Below, in pieces: positions 44,424 to 55,419 of a stretch of DNA of 64,000 nucleotides. Source of the DNA: Bretschneidera sinensis (taxonomy: Eukaryota > Streptophyta > Magnoliopsida > Brassicales > Akaniaceae). Both the position numbers and the translations under genes were made by a program. Every line of letters starts with the position of its first letter. Position 1 is the stretch's first letter. The notes beneath the pieces were generated by a model. It searched no databases, was not told the DNA's origin, and saw only the letters and a program-made list of their open reading frames with translations. Where the stretch lies: NCBI GenBank assembly GCA_023935145.1, contig CM043702.1, forward strand, positions 79,484,320 through 79,548,319, written 5' to 3'.

Positions 44424-44443
44424 TCCTTTAGACGATGCCAATC
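44424..44443 (-). promoter_or_regulatory. Decayed Tat primer-binding site, element Z
   Basis: Minus strand GATTGGCATCGTCTAAAGG right after the LTR end GGCATCAACA; compare the plant Tat consensus GATTGGCGCCGTCTGTGGG. Confidence 0.65.
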
Positions 44444-45130
44444 TGTTGATGCCAAAAAAGTGGACGAAGACGTCCGATCTTCAATGGCCTTCAACGAGGT
44501 ATTGTTGAAATTCGGTATAGTTGACGGAAATATGGGCTGGAGAAATTCTTTGTATCGAAAGTGCACGTACTCTTACAAAATGAGTCTCTTGGAGTTTTTG
44601 TTCTTCGGGGAAGACCCTCCAATTGTTAAGTCAGTAAACACTGTTTGAGGCGAATAAAGAAAGGATGTGGAGGTGAAGGGATAATTGGTAGGATGAGAGA
44701 ATTTGGTTAGCCCTCTCTGTTCCTCGAATGTTTTCTCTCTATACTTGGGATTCTCTCTAGTTTCTACCTCTTTTTGGGAGTGTATGAATGTGTTTAGGTC
44801 CTACCTTTTTCTCTTGTCTCGTTTGACCATTTTGCTTTTATTTGCTTATATGCTTGCTTGGTTATTTAGTCGATTGCCTTCTTTTGGTTCAAGGGTGGGA
44901 ACCACTTTATATAGGTGTTGGTGTGCTTCTTGCTTAACTCACCGGAGTGCAAGACTATTTAGCTGAGATGCTTGCACCTTAAGCCTCACTACGGATGGTT
45001 CTTCATACGTGAGGGATGGTTTCCCCTTGAGTCATAACATCATTGTGTCAGGAAGCATTGTCGCGCGTACGTCACCACAGTCAGTCCAGGTAACTTTGCT
45101 GCTTGGGAATTATTAATTGGCCATGTGTTC
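44444..45130 (-). repeat. 5' LTR remnant of Tat-like element Z
   Basis: The minus-strand end TTTTTTGGCATCAACA (boundary at 44444) matches the LTR end of element X (TTTTTGGCATCAACA at 48855). A TATA-like CACCTATATAAAGTGG (minus strand) lies at about 44908-44923. The left boundary was not found, so 45130 is approximate. Confidence 0.6.
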
Positions 45131-45930
45131 GGTTTTCACTAGGTCATACTATTTCAGTCACATCAGTATTAGTTTTACCATTATATCTTTCATAATGTTA
45201 ATGGATATTAATGTGAGAAATTATATAAGAATTAATTGGTAAATTGACAATCCTATCTTTTTTCTCTTTTATTTTCTACTCTTCAATCCTCTCAATTTTG
45301 GAGGATTATGATTTATATATATAAATGAAAAACATTAATCCTCTTAATTTTATTTCTTCTCACTTTTTTCTCATCTTAATTAAAAAAAAATTTATTTCAC
45401 ACATTTTTCTTTTCTCTCCGTTTTTTCTCTTACTAAACACACCCTTAACCAAGAAGGAATTAAACTTCAATAATAGCCCTTGGTTGATGGATCACTCATG
45501 TTATATAAAGTCAAGAGTATGTACATAAAAATGATGAGAAAACTTCTAGTGTCAGTGACAATTTACTCCTAGCCGTAAATCATGTCATGATACATGTGTA
45601 CGGGCATACATAAACCCCACATGTGTATCGCATGTCTCACTGCTAACCGTCAGTGTCACATGATATTGATGCTAACATTCCTCATACAATGAATAGAACC
45701 TGAAAGTAAGTTCGACTCTCTCCAATCATTATTTACAGGTTAAGGAAATATGGAATCCAACGAAGCTTGCAAAGGCTAATAATTTCTTTTCCATAAAAAG
45801 AGAATGAATAGAACAGTAGATAGCAGAGGTCTAATAATTTCCATCATGTACACGTACATAAAACATACAATATTAGATACTAATTTTACACCTACCAATA
45901 AATGACATGTTAAGCGTTTCTTAAATTTCA
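45131..45930. other. Upstream region of the inhibitor gene
   Basis: AT-rich, with no recognised coding sequence. A GTGTCAGTGAC/GTCAGTGTCAC pair flanks about 110 bp (45547-45660) but does not form clear transposon ends. Confidence 0.4.
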
Positions 45931-45933
45931 CAC

Positions 45934-45940
45934 TATATAA
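45934..45940 (+). promoter_or_regulatory. TATA box of the inhibitor gene
   Basis: TATATAA, 63 bp before the ATG at 46003, a normal distance for a short plant 5' leader. Confidence 0.6.
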
Positions 45941-46002
45941 TACTACCAAGAGTAGCTAAACCAACTCAACTTGCAAAGAATTTTACTACACTTTTGAATA
46001 AA

Positions 46003-46569
46003 ATGGTTTCTTTATCCAACCTTCTTACTCTCTCTCTTCACCATCTCCTTCTTCTTTTAATATTTCTTACATTTTATCTTCCCATTTTCGACCATTCTCA
46101 TAAGCTTGTCGAAGCCGACGACAAATTAATCAAGCAGGAATGTCACAATGCACAGGTACCATTAGTATGCATTCAGTGCCTAAAATCTGATCCGCGATCC
46201 GAAAAGGCTAATAAATTAGGGATTGCAACCGTTCTCATAAGTTGTTTGAACATCCATGCTGAGCGCTTAATAAGTAATCTGTCAAGTTTAGCTTCTCATG
46301 TGGAAGAAAAAGGCCTGAAGAAGGTAGTACAAGACTGTGGTAGTGGGTTTTCTGAAGCCAAGAAAAATCTATCTACAGCAACACATGACTTGAAAACTGG
46401 TGATTATGACAAAGCTGTCCTTTTTGTTCGTACAGCACTTCAGTATGAGTTTACATGTAGAGGAGTGATTATGAACCCCAAATTGGGATCCTTGGCTACC
46501 ATTCTTTATGAAATGAGGGTTTATGAAGAGCTCTGTGATGCAGCTATGAGAATAATTTATCGGTTCTAG
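46003..46569 (+). CDS. Invertase/pectin methylesterase inhibitor-family protein (188 aa)
   Basis: Secreted four-helix-bundle inhibitor of either cell-wall/vacuolar invertase or pectin methylesterase. Residues 1 to about 36 form a signal peptide with a Leu-rich core (13-26). The mature part has the four conserved Cys: 47 and 56 (first disulfide, in KQECHNAQVPLVCIQC) and 112 and 152 (second, in QDCGSGF and EFTCRG). Extra Cys occur at 59, 81 and 178. LKSDPRSEKANKLGIATVLI (60-79) is the usual first-helix-pair motif and looks closer to the invertase-inhibitor side, though sequence alone seldom separates the two activities. The length is normal for the family. ATG 46003 was chosen because the frame upstream has only a TTG. 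The gene is intronless, as usual, with a TATA box upstream and AATAAA downstream. It is the only intact host-type gene in the window, sitting between two retroelements. Confidence 0.9.
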   Translation: MVSLSNLLTLSLHHLLLLLIFLTFYLPIFDHSHKLVEADDKLIKQECHNAQVPLVCIQCLKSDPRSEKANKLGIATVLISCLNIHAERLISNLSSLASHVEEKGLKKVVQDCGSGFSEAKKNLSTATHDLKTGDYDKAVLFVRTALQYEFTCRGVIMNPKLGSLATILYEMRVYEELCDAAMRIIYRF

Positions 46570-46678
46570 TGAACATCTGATTTTTCATGTTTGGCTTTTA
46601 TCATCAATTATGATAGGGAATAAGTCTTTGTTCCTTTTTCTTATCGATGGGAAAAAAGCTTAGAAATATCAACAGTGA

Positions 46679-46684
46679 AATAAA
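46679..46684 (+). terminator. Candidate polyadenylation signal
   Basis: AATAAA 110 bp after the stop codon of the inhibitor gene, in a T-rich 3' region. Confidence 0.45.
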
Positions 46685-46792
46685 GTAAATTTATATTTAA
46701 TATGTTTTCCATTTACATATAAGGAATGCAAGGTATAGATGTGTTTGTCCGGACTGTTCCATTCTGATTGCGTGTGCAACGCACGCACTAAT

Positions 46793-47958
46793 AAAGTTTG
46801 TGAAAACATGCGTGTGCATTACAATCATAGTCAGCATAGAACAGTCGCAACTAATCCTAACAAAATTATTTGCCTTGTAAGCACGGTTAGTGTATAACTT
46901 TAGTTTACTTAATTCTTCTTTTTCCTTATTTTTTGGTAAAGGTTAATGATTTTTTTTTTCTCTTTTTAAAGCAAAAGAAATAATATTATTGATAAACACC
47001 AAAAATGCCAGATACGTACATGTCACGGGTTGTAAGCTTAAATCGCTAACCGTGCGGCCTGAGGCTCGGAAAACACCTCATTGGAATACCTAAGTCAACC
47101 TTCCTCTTAGCTACTCAAGAGAACTACTCTCGAAGCTAGACCCACTAGAAGAAAATAAGCCAACAGAAGAGAGAATATGAGACAAAGCTAGAAAGCTTGT
47201 TATTGCTTGAATGATTGAATGATTACAAGTGAGGGGGAAGCCCCTTTATATAGGGAGAACTCACTTACATCCATGGCTAACATCTTGCCAAGTGTCATAA
47301 TCCTACGGTATTATAAGTGTAGTACAAGTGTAGTACGAAAGTACAAGATACTACCATGTAGTGCACATGCAGTACAATAGTGTAAATTATAATAAAAAAG
47401 TGTACTAGGAAACCCTAGAACACGCGGGTCCCACGCAAGTCCTGAAATACACTTGTACCACAAATACCAATAGGATTCATGGGAAACTTATGAATAATAA
47501 CATACCCAACTTAATTCTTTTTTTTTTCTTTCTTTTTCAGTAATGGCTTATGATTAATTTGTTTTAAAGATAATTAGACGTGGGGAATTGGAACTTGGGT
47601 TACGATTTTTTTTTTGGCAACCAAGGAGCCGGTCCGGACCTCAACCACCTTTGGTGGACACTCTCTGAACTCTAAACTTCGAGGTGCATGACTCCCCACA
47701 CTTCACGCATCGGATAAGCGTACTATTTAATTAAATATTCATATGGTGGCCACAAAAAGACATGGGAAGTGTCGAACTTGAAACTTCACACTGTAAAATC
47801 TCAAGCTCTATCATCTGTGCAAACTATAATAGGCATTATGGATTTAAAGTTTATGAAAACATGCACATGCATTACAAGCATGGTTAGTATGTCGTAACTT
47901 ATCTTAACAAATCTATTTGTATTACAGGCACAATTATATTAGAGCTTTAATTTGAGTA
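46793..47958. repeat. Pair of ~115 bp diverged direct repeats
   Basis: 46793-46910 and 47846-47958 share AAAGTTTRTGAAAACATGC, TGCATTACAAKCATRGT and a decayed remainder. They flank a block that includes the candidate solo LTR at 47021-47371. Confidence 0.6.
47021..47371 (-). repeat. Candidate solo LTR, 351 bp
   Basis: Starts TGTCACGGGTTGTAAGC and ends GTGCACATGCA on the plus strand, flanked by GTACA on both sides (47016-47020 and 47372-47376). A minus-strand TATA motif CCCTATATAAAGG lies at about 47250-47262. GTACA is frequent nearby, so the duplication could be chance. Confidence 0.4.
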
Positions 47959-48259
47959 GAGAGTGAATCGATGTCACGAAACTGCAGCGGAGAGCGATAG
48001 ATTTCTATGAATTTCCATAAGAATGGCAAAAATCTATAGATATGTATAATTTTTTTCATCAACATGACTACATTTGCAGGCTATAGCAATAAAAAATAAA
48101 TGGAAACAACTAAACTAAATACTAAAAGTTAAGTCTTGATGTGGGTGTCCTAATTTGCCACCATTGGGTGGCGAACTGGGTTGAATATGCGCTTTAGGGG
48201 ATCGACAATGCAAGCATTTTCAATTCGCAAATTTTCGTCTATAACACAAAACCGATTGA
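47377..48259. other. Unassigned spacer before element X
   Basis: Non-coding apart from short chance frames. It includes a GC-richer phrase GGTCCGGACC (near 47630), a perfect 10 bp palindrome. No gene was recognised. Confidence 0.4.
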
Positions 48260-48855
48260 TGTGGATCAAATACCCGATCCTCGGTCCTATAAGATTTAGG
48301 CATGTAGATCGTAACATCACAAGTACTGATGATCCAGCCACCTAAACGGCATAACTTATGGACCTAAACTGCACAAGATAAGACTTCACAGGAATAAGTG
48401 ATGATCATAAGTCTACTAAGACTATGGATCTAAGTACTCAAGGACGATGGATGGTCCACAAACCCACTCGACATGGGGGAGCTTACATTGACGAGATCAA
48501 CCCTGGTTTCCCTAAGATCTCGCACCTCTCATCAGCCTATAAAAAGAGTACACAAGTCCCATAGAAAGAGAGAGCAAACACAACCAACAAAAAGACTCGT
48601 TCACTTTGGTATTTCTTAAAACCTTTCCTTTTACGTCATATCGGTACATTTACTAATTTAACCATCAGAGAGTATTTCCTAGAGCAAAAAAATCTGAGTG
48701 ACTTTCTTTATAGGGTTCGTGTACCAAGTTGACATAAATACAGGAATGAAGTCAAGCTCTATCTCCCTCTAATCTATTAGATCTTCCACATCATTTCCAC
48801 CCCGTTGAGGACCAAAAGTTCAAAACAACTATCCATCATATTTTTGGCATCAACA
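48260..48855 (+). repeat. 5' LTR of element X
   Basis: Starts about TGTGGATCAAA and ends GGCATCAACA. It aligns with 57695-58229 through CCACCTAAAC, ACTCGACATGGG, a TATA region (CTATAAAAAG near 48538) and ACTTTGGTATT. Confidence 0.8.
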
Positions 48856-48856
48856 G

Positions 48857-48875
48857 AATGGTGCCATCTGTGTGA
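48857..48875 (+). promoter_or_regulatory. Decayed Tat primer-binding site, element X
   Basis: AATGGTGCCATCTGTGTGA directly after the LTR; compare the Tat consensus ATTGGCGCCGTCTGTGGGA. Two CpGs have become TpG or CpA. Confidence 0.7.
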
Positions 48876-48895
48876 ACAGAAAAATTTTTCTCACA

Positions 48896-51800
48896 ATGCC
48901 ACCAAAAAAATACTTTCCTCCTCCACCTTCTCCCACAATGACAACAAGAAACATCGTTTATACTGATTTTGACGATGAAAGAGATGATGCTGTAATTCCA
49001 GGACACATGGAAGAGTCAAATCCTCACCAGGCCTCAAGGAGCCATCAAAACCCTAAGGTCAATGGTCAATCTAGTCCCATGGAGATCAATCTGGCCGAAA
49101 ATCCTAATACTCAAGTAAGTCGAGTTGAACATGAAGAGCTCAAACGACAATACAAGAACCTTATCGAAATGATCGCTCAAATAATTCGGGCAATGCTCGA
49201 GTTCTCCCTGTTCGAGCTCACCACCAGGAAATTAGTATTTTCCCAACCAAGTAAGACCTAGGAAGGCCCAGTACGTCTAGACAACATGAACATCATCACT
49301 AATCAAACGTAGAGTAGGATATCCAAAGTTAAACTCGATGTACTAAAGCTCCCAAACTCGATGTTCGACAAAATCTTAAGTAACACGAAGAAGAATCTAT
49401 ATTAGTCTCTCGATCTCCTAGAAGACACAAAGAACCAAAGCTGCTCAAGGTCTACCAATAGTTGAGACAGATGAATGAGCACATCAATCTCACTTTGAAA
49501 ACAAACAAGCTAAACATCCTGAATGAGTTGAAACCTTTGAGGAATCCATTCTCTCATTAGAGCAGGGAAATGGCGATTCTGGACAACTTCAAGATGCCAA
49601 GCATCGAATCCTATATCGGGAAGACCTGGCTCCTTAATCACTTAGAGACCTTCAAATCCCTTACGTTCATCCATGGACATTCTGAAGTAGTGATGTTATG
49701 AGCTTTCCTAGTTACACTATCAGCAGGATTGAGCAAGCAGTTTGTAACCTAATTTTTAATAGTAGAGGACTGAGGATGACAGTCGAAAGTCTGCTCAATT
49801 TCAATCAAAAAACTGATGAGTCACTTCGAGACTATATCATCAGGTCCGAGCATCTATGGTAGAAGTCGGAGAACTCGATTAGAAAGTGGCAGCAATGGCC
49901 TTTATCAACGGAATCCAACCCTTAGACTTCAACCACTATCTGTCCAAAAACCTAGTCGACTCCATGACAGTCATCTTGGCACAAGTGGATGAATTCATAA
50001 TAGTTGAAGAAGATTAAGCTTTCTAAAGACAAAGAGAAGAAAACTCGTTATGCAAAAAGAAGAAAGATGTCAAAGCATCAAAGTCAAAGGTCACAAAAAA
50101 AAAAGATCGAGGTGGTAAAAAAAAGACAAATCAAATGGAAAGGCTCAAGGATTTGAGCACTACACACCTTTTAATACCTCAAGATCTAACCTTCTGATAG
50201 AAATAACCAACCAAGACATCGCTTGATGGCCCCTAAGCTCAAGTCTAGCCCCGATAGACGAGACATGAACAAGTACTATCACTTTCACAAAGATCATAGT
50301 CATGACACAGAAGACTGTAAGAACCTGAAAACCTAAATCGAAGACTTAATCAGACGAAGGTACTTAAAAAAATTCAAGAAGACAGAGAGGGAAAGAAGCC
50401 CACCTTGGAACCAAAGCTCTGACACCAGAAAAAGAAAGAAACCGAGAAAAAGTCCAGATAGCTAAGAACATAATAGAAGGTGCACCTCTCAAAAAGAATT
50501 GGATAATGCACCTATCGTAGGCACTATCTGAACCATCTTTGGAGGAGCCACCCCAGGTAGCGAATCCTCGAATTCCTAAAGGGCCTAGAAAAGGATCATA
50601 GGATCCATTGAAGGGCCAACCAAAAAGAATCGAACCGACCAGACCATCAGCTTCACAGATGCATACCTAAAGGAAGATTGCTTCTTTCACGACGATGCAG
50701 TCGTAGTTTCCCTGGTCATCGCCAACTTCTTAGTAGAAAGAATATTGGCAGATAACGTCTAATCTCAAGACATCTTGTTCTATGAAACCTTCAAAATGAT
50801 GTAGCTGATAGATGACAAGCTGAAACCCGTTAAGCATCCTCTATATGGCTTCTCAAGAGACCCTATATACGCCAAAGGCAGTATCACCCTACCAGTCACC
50901 GCAGGAACTTTTCAAACGATGGCCATTAATACCTTCCCAATATTCGATCTACCCTCCTCGTACAACTCCATCCTCGGATAATCAAGATTGAACGCAATGA
51001 AGGTGGTAGTATCCACATACAACTTCAAGATGAAATTCTCGACTAGAACAAGAGTAAGGGAAGCCAAGGAAAATCAAATAGTTGCCCACAACTATTATTT
51101 GGCTTTAGTGAAACGCAAGGATAAGACGGACATCCTCGGAATTAAAGACCTTAGAGATGAGGCAAAGAACCCAAGAGAAAAACTAGTAGAAAATTCGATC
51201 TCAATCCCCCTGTCAAATAAAGAAGAAAGTGATAAGACTATCCACATTGGTTCAAGCTTAAGTGGAGAGACTAAGGAGTAGCTAGTCTCTTTCCTGACAG
51301 AAAATCATGACATTTTCGTATGGACAGTAACAGATATGTCGGTAATTAACCTTAAGGTAATGGTACACCACCTAAATGTCGACTCCGAACATAAGCCCGT
51401 GATCCATAAAAAATGGTATTTTACCTCAGAAAGACAACAAACCATATATGTCAAAGTTAGAAAACTATTAGAAGCTAGCTTCATCAGAGAAATCAATTAT
51501 CCCTATTGAGAGCCCTAATTAGGTTTATGTTGAGAGTCCTAATTAGGTTTCATATTATGTGTCCTAGTAGGTTTATTAGTCTTACGTAGTTTATGTCCAT
51601 CTTATCTTGTTTATGTCTCCTAGTCCTATTAGGTTTGATATTCATAAGTCTATATATAGGACCATTGAATTGTATTCAGATAATTAATCAATAATACATA
51701 ATTCTTTTCAATTCCTCTTGTCAACAATCCTAAATAGTTTGCCAACATTTTCATGGTGAAAAAGCCAAATGAAAAATGGAGAATATGCATCGACTTCAAA

Positions 51801-54360
51801 GACTTCAATAATGCAAGCCCTAAAGATAGCTACCCACTGCCCATAATCGACCAATTTGTTGATGTAATTTTGGGTTATAGAATGCTAAGTTTCATGGATG
51901 TTTACTCTGGGTAAAATCAAATCAAGATGTACGAACTGGATCAATAAAACATAACATTTGTGATTAAGAATGGTCATTATTGCTATTAGGTAATACCCTT
52001 CATACTTAAAAAAAGACATGAGCAACTTATCAAAGATTTGTGAACAAACTCTTTAAAGACCAAATTTGTCAAAATATGGAGGTGTACGTGGATGATATGT
52101 TGGATAAAAGCCTATAGGAAGCAATCTATATAACTAACCTGGAAGAATGTTTCTCAGTCTTGGAAAGCACCAGATGAAGTTGAACCCATCCAAGTATTCG
52201 TTCGAATTCACTTTGGGCAAATTCCTAAGGTTCATGGTGACCCAAAGAAGAATAGAGGCCAACCCAAAAAAAATCAAAGATGTGCTAGATGTGGAAGTAC
52301 GTCGAACAGTGAAAAAGGTGCAAAAGCGCACAGGGCGGATCACTGTCCTTAGTCGATTCATGTCTAGGTCTGTAAAAAGTTGTTCCTACACCTAGTCGCT
52401 AGTGAAGTGGCCATAGCTTCGACCTTGATCCGAGAAAAAGACAAGCTTTAAAGATTGAGAAACTATGTGAGTATAGTTCTGCAAGATGTCGAAGTCAGGT
52501 ATCAACCGATTAAGAAACTAGCCTATGTGGTGACTATCTCGGCCAGAAAGCTGCGGCTATACTTTCTATTACATCCGATCCCGATACTCACTTATCAGCC
52601 TCTTTGGCAAAGCCTTCGAAAGCCCAACCTATTAGGCCGACTCAAAAAATGGTCCATAGAGTTGTGGAAGTTCGACATCCAATTCAAACCCTGATCAGCT
52701 ATTAAAAGATAGGCCTTACAAGACTTCATCGTCGAATGTATCTTCTCTGATAAATTGGCAGAAGAAAATCTGACTGAACTTTCTTCTAAGACTTTCTGAT
52801 AGAAACTGTTGGTAGTTGGGAAGTAGTGCTACAAGACTCATCTCAATCAGTCCTAAAGACTCTACGATAGGATACGCACTCTAGTTCATGTTCAAAGCCT
52901 CCAACAAAAAAGCCGAATATAAGGCTCTCCTGGTCGAAATGAGGTTAGCTAAGTCACTCATGGTAGAATCCTTAGAAGTCTGCAGTGATTCACCACTGGT
53001 AGTGAATTAAGTCATTGGAGGATACAAAGCTAGAGGGGAATAAATGATCAAGTACCTAACTAAGGTAGAAGAGATGGCAAAACAGTACAAACATGTAAAA
53101 ATCACCTGAGTTCCCAAAGTAAAGAACACAAAAGCAGATGCCTTGGCACAACTTATGTCCTCAAAAACCTCAGACCTTCCCCAAGCAATATACATTGAAC
53201 TCCTATCTAGCCCCAACATGTAGAGTACTGAGGTAATGAATATTAACAACTTACCAAATTGGATGATTGTTATCGTGAGGTACCTACAAGATAGAGAACT
53301 CCCAGAGTCTAGGATTGAAGGAAGGAAGTTGTTTTCAGAGCAGTGAGATATTATATAATTAATGGACATCTTTACACAATATTCGTCACTCTGCCATATC
53401 TCAAATGCCTCACTCCAAGAGAAGCTAAATACGCACTAAAATAATTCCATGAGATAATCTGCAAAAACCACCTCGGTAGTTGAGCCTTAGTGCACAAAAT
53501 CTTAAAGCAAGGATACTACTAGCTGAAACTTTAAAAAAAACAATTGATTTCGTCAGAAAATGCGTTCAGTGCTAGAAATTCACCCCCATTCCGCGTCGAC
53601 CTGCGAACCCTCTCATAATTTTCACTAGTCCAATACCATTCCTAATGCGAGGTATTGACATCTTGGGACCTTTCTCAAAGGAACCAAGACAACTGAAGTT
53701 CTTGATCAGGGCCACTGATTACTTCACCGACAGGGCCAAAGTTGAGTCACTGGCCAGAATTACCAATGTCAAAGCAAAATACTCTGTCTAGAAGTCCATA
53801 ATTTTCAGGTTTGGAATCCTAAGGATCTTGGTCAGTGACAACGACAAGCAATTTGGTAGCACTCGATTCAGAGGGTTGTGCGAAGAACTTGACATCGACC
53901 ATAGATTCTCCTCGGTAGGATATTCTCAAGCTAACAGATAGGATGAAGTATCTAACATAACCAGTTTACAAACCTTAAAGAAAATATTGGAAGACGGGAA
54001 AGGTTATAGGTTTAAGAACTTCCCCACGCACTTTGGGTCTACGAGACCACACCTCGAGCTCTTATTAGCGAATCTCCCTTCTTCCTAGCCTTCAGATCCA
54101 AGTTCGTGATCCCAGTTAAGATGGGAGAACCTTCCCTCAGAGTCTTGATGCTCAAAGAAAAGCATAACGAAGAAGGGCTAAAAATGAACCTAGATCTAAT
54201 AGAAGAAGTAAAGCTCTGTTGAAGCTCTCCACATGCTAGCAACGTACAATCAAGTATTTTAACTCAAGGGTCAAGAAAAGATCATTTAGACTTAGAGACT
54301 TGGTCCTACTGAAGTAGGAGGTCTCAAACCCCAAGAATATGGGAAAGCTAGCACCAAACT
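48896..54360 (+). pseudogene. Tat-like gag-pol of element X, broken
   Basis: Gag starts MPPKKYFPPPPSPTMTTRNI at 48896. A retrotransposon gag core follows (MPSIESYIGKTWLLNHLETF near 49596). The zinc-knuckle block YYHFHKDHSHDTEDC (near 50272) has Tyr for its first Cys. The protease core is ADNV-stop-SQD near 50753, where element Y has DNGSSQD. RT begins near 51290, is interrupted by the solo LTR and resumes with ANIFMVKKPNEKWRICIDF near 51740; a FMDVYSG motif is followed by a stop. RNase H-like text AEYKALLVEMRLAKSLMVES lies near 52915. Integrase keeps IDILGPF, DYFTDRAKVE, LVSDNDKQFG and SSVGYSQAN (about 53650-53940). Dozens of stops make it inactive. Confidence 0.85.
51504..51726 (+). repeat. 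Solo LTR, 223 bp, inside Tat pol
   Basis: Opens TATTGAGAGCCCTAATTAGG and closes CTTGTCAACA, with TATATATAGGACC as promoter and an ATTGTATTCAGAT leader. Flanks ATCCC (51499-51503) and ATCCT (51727-51731) are a 5 bp target duplication with one change. The first ~25 bp are repeated in tandem at the left end. The pol frame continues on both sides, which confirms an insertion. Confidence 0.8.
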
Positions 54361-54643
54361 AGTAAGGCACATACAAGATCAGAAGAATTGTCAAGCATGA
54401 AACATCAAGCAATGGATAGGACACTAATCTCGAGCAAATAGAACGCTATAAACTTGCTCAAATTTTATCAATAAAGTGTTCACTTCTCATATAAACATTC
54501 AACTCAATGAATGTAACAATGAAAACAAATAAAAAAAACTTAATAAAAAGATAAGTTCATTCCATCTAAATGTGTCCACTAATGGGTTTCATAGCCAGCT
54601 ATTAAAAAAAATAAATTCAAGAAATCTCCTCTACATCTATGAC

Positions 54644-55323
54644 TCATTTAACCTCAGCCCTTTCTAAAGGAACTTTAACCTCCTTGGCCTTTTGAGGACG
54701 AACTCCAATCTCCTTTTGAGGACGAACTCCATTCTTTTCAGTTGAACCTCCAATAACCTCAGCTGTAGTAACTTCCTTGAACTCTTTTAGAATGTCTAAA
54801 CCCTTATAGTTGAAGTCATAGAGAATCTTCGTTCCTGCCATGTTCACTGCCTCGAAGCTCTCTAGGAAATACCTAAAAGCCTTTTTAAGGAGTACAACTC
54901 AAAAGTCATCTGAGTGTTTGTAAGCCTCCATAATTGAAGGCCTTGTAACAGCCAGTTCCCCACTGAGCCTCTTTTTCATCTTACCACCTTTAACCTGGCC
55001 TTTCTTAAGCATGTTCTCGATGCCATCAAGGCTGGCCACTTCGAAGTTCAACTTCTCATTATCCACCACAATAAAGTTGATAAACTAACGACTTGAAGTT
55101 AACTCTCCTAAAATTCTTTCTTCCTAGCCTTCAAACTGAATTTATCATCCTTAAGAATTTGAATGATCTTGCTCTACTCAACCATGGACTACGTGAGAAC
55201 ATCATGCTCCTTCTGCAGATCCACGATCACCTTATTCATGCAGTAAGACAATCACTAGCAACAATAATGTGTGCCTCGGCCTATGTCAAAGAAACATCAG
55301 TCAGATAAGCAAAAACCATAAGA

Positions 55324-55419
<96 letters not shown>

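Larger units (their letters stand above)
33440..45130 (-). mobile_element. Tat-like Ty3/gypsy element Z, minus strand, decayed and split by Athila
   Basis: On the minus strand a 5' LTR end (44444-~45130) with GGCATCAACA is followed by a decayed primer site and a gag start at 44406. At the far end an extra ORF on the opposite strand (33440-35000) has the layout seen in element X. Excluding the inserted Athila element only about 3.8 kb remains, so most of gag-pol is gone. That both pieces belong to one element is inferred from orientation and order. Confidence 0.6.

Noticed and set aside
45547..45660. Possible MITE with GTGTCAGTGAC ends upstream of the inhibitor gene
   Set aside because: The two arms do not match well enough as inverted repeats and no target duplication is seen.
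45994..46569. Start of the inhibitor gene at 45994
   Set aside because: The codon there is TTG; the first ATG in frame is at 46003 and gives a normal signal peptide.
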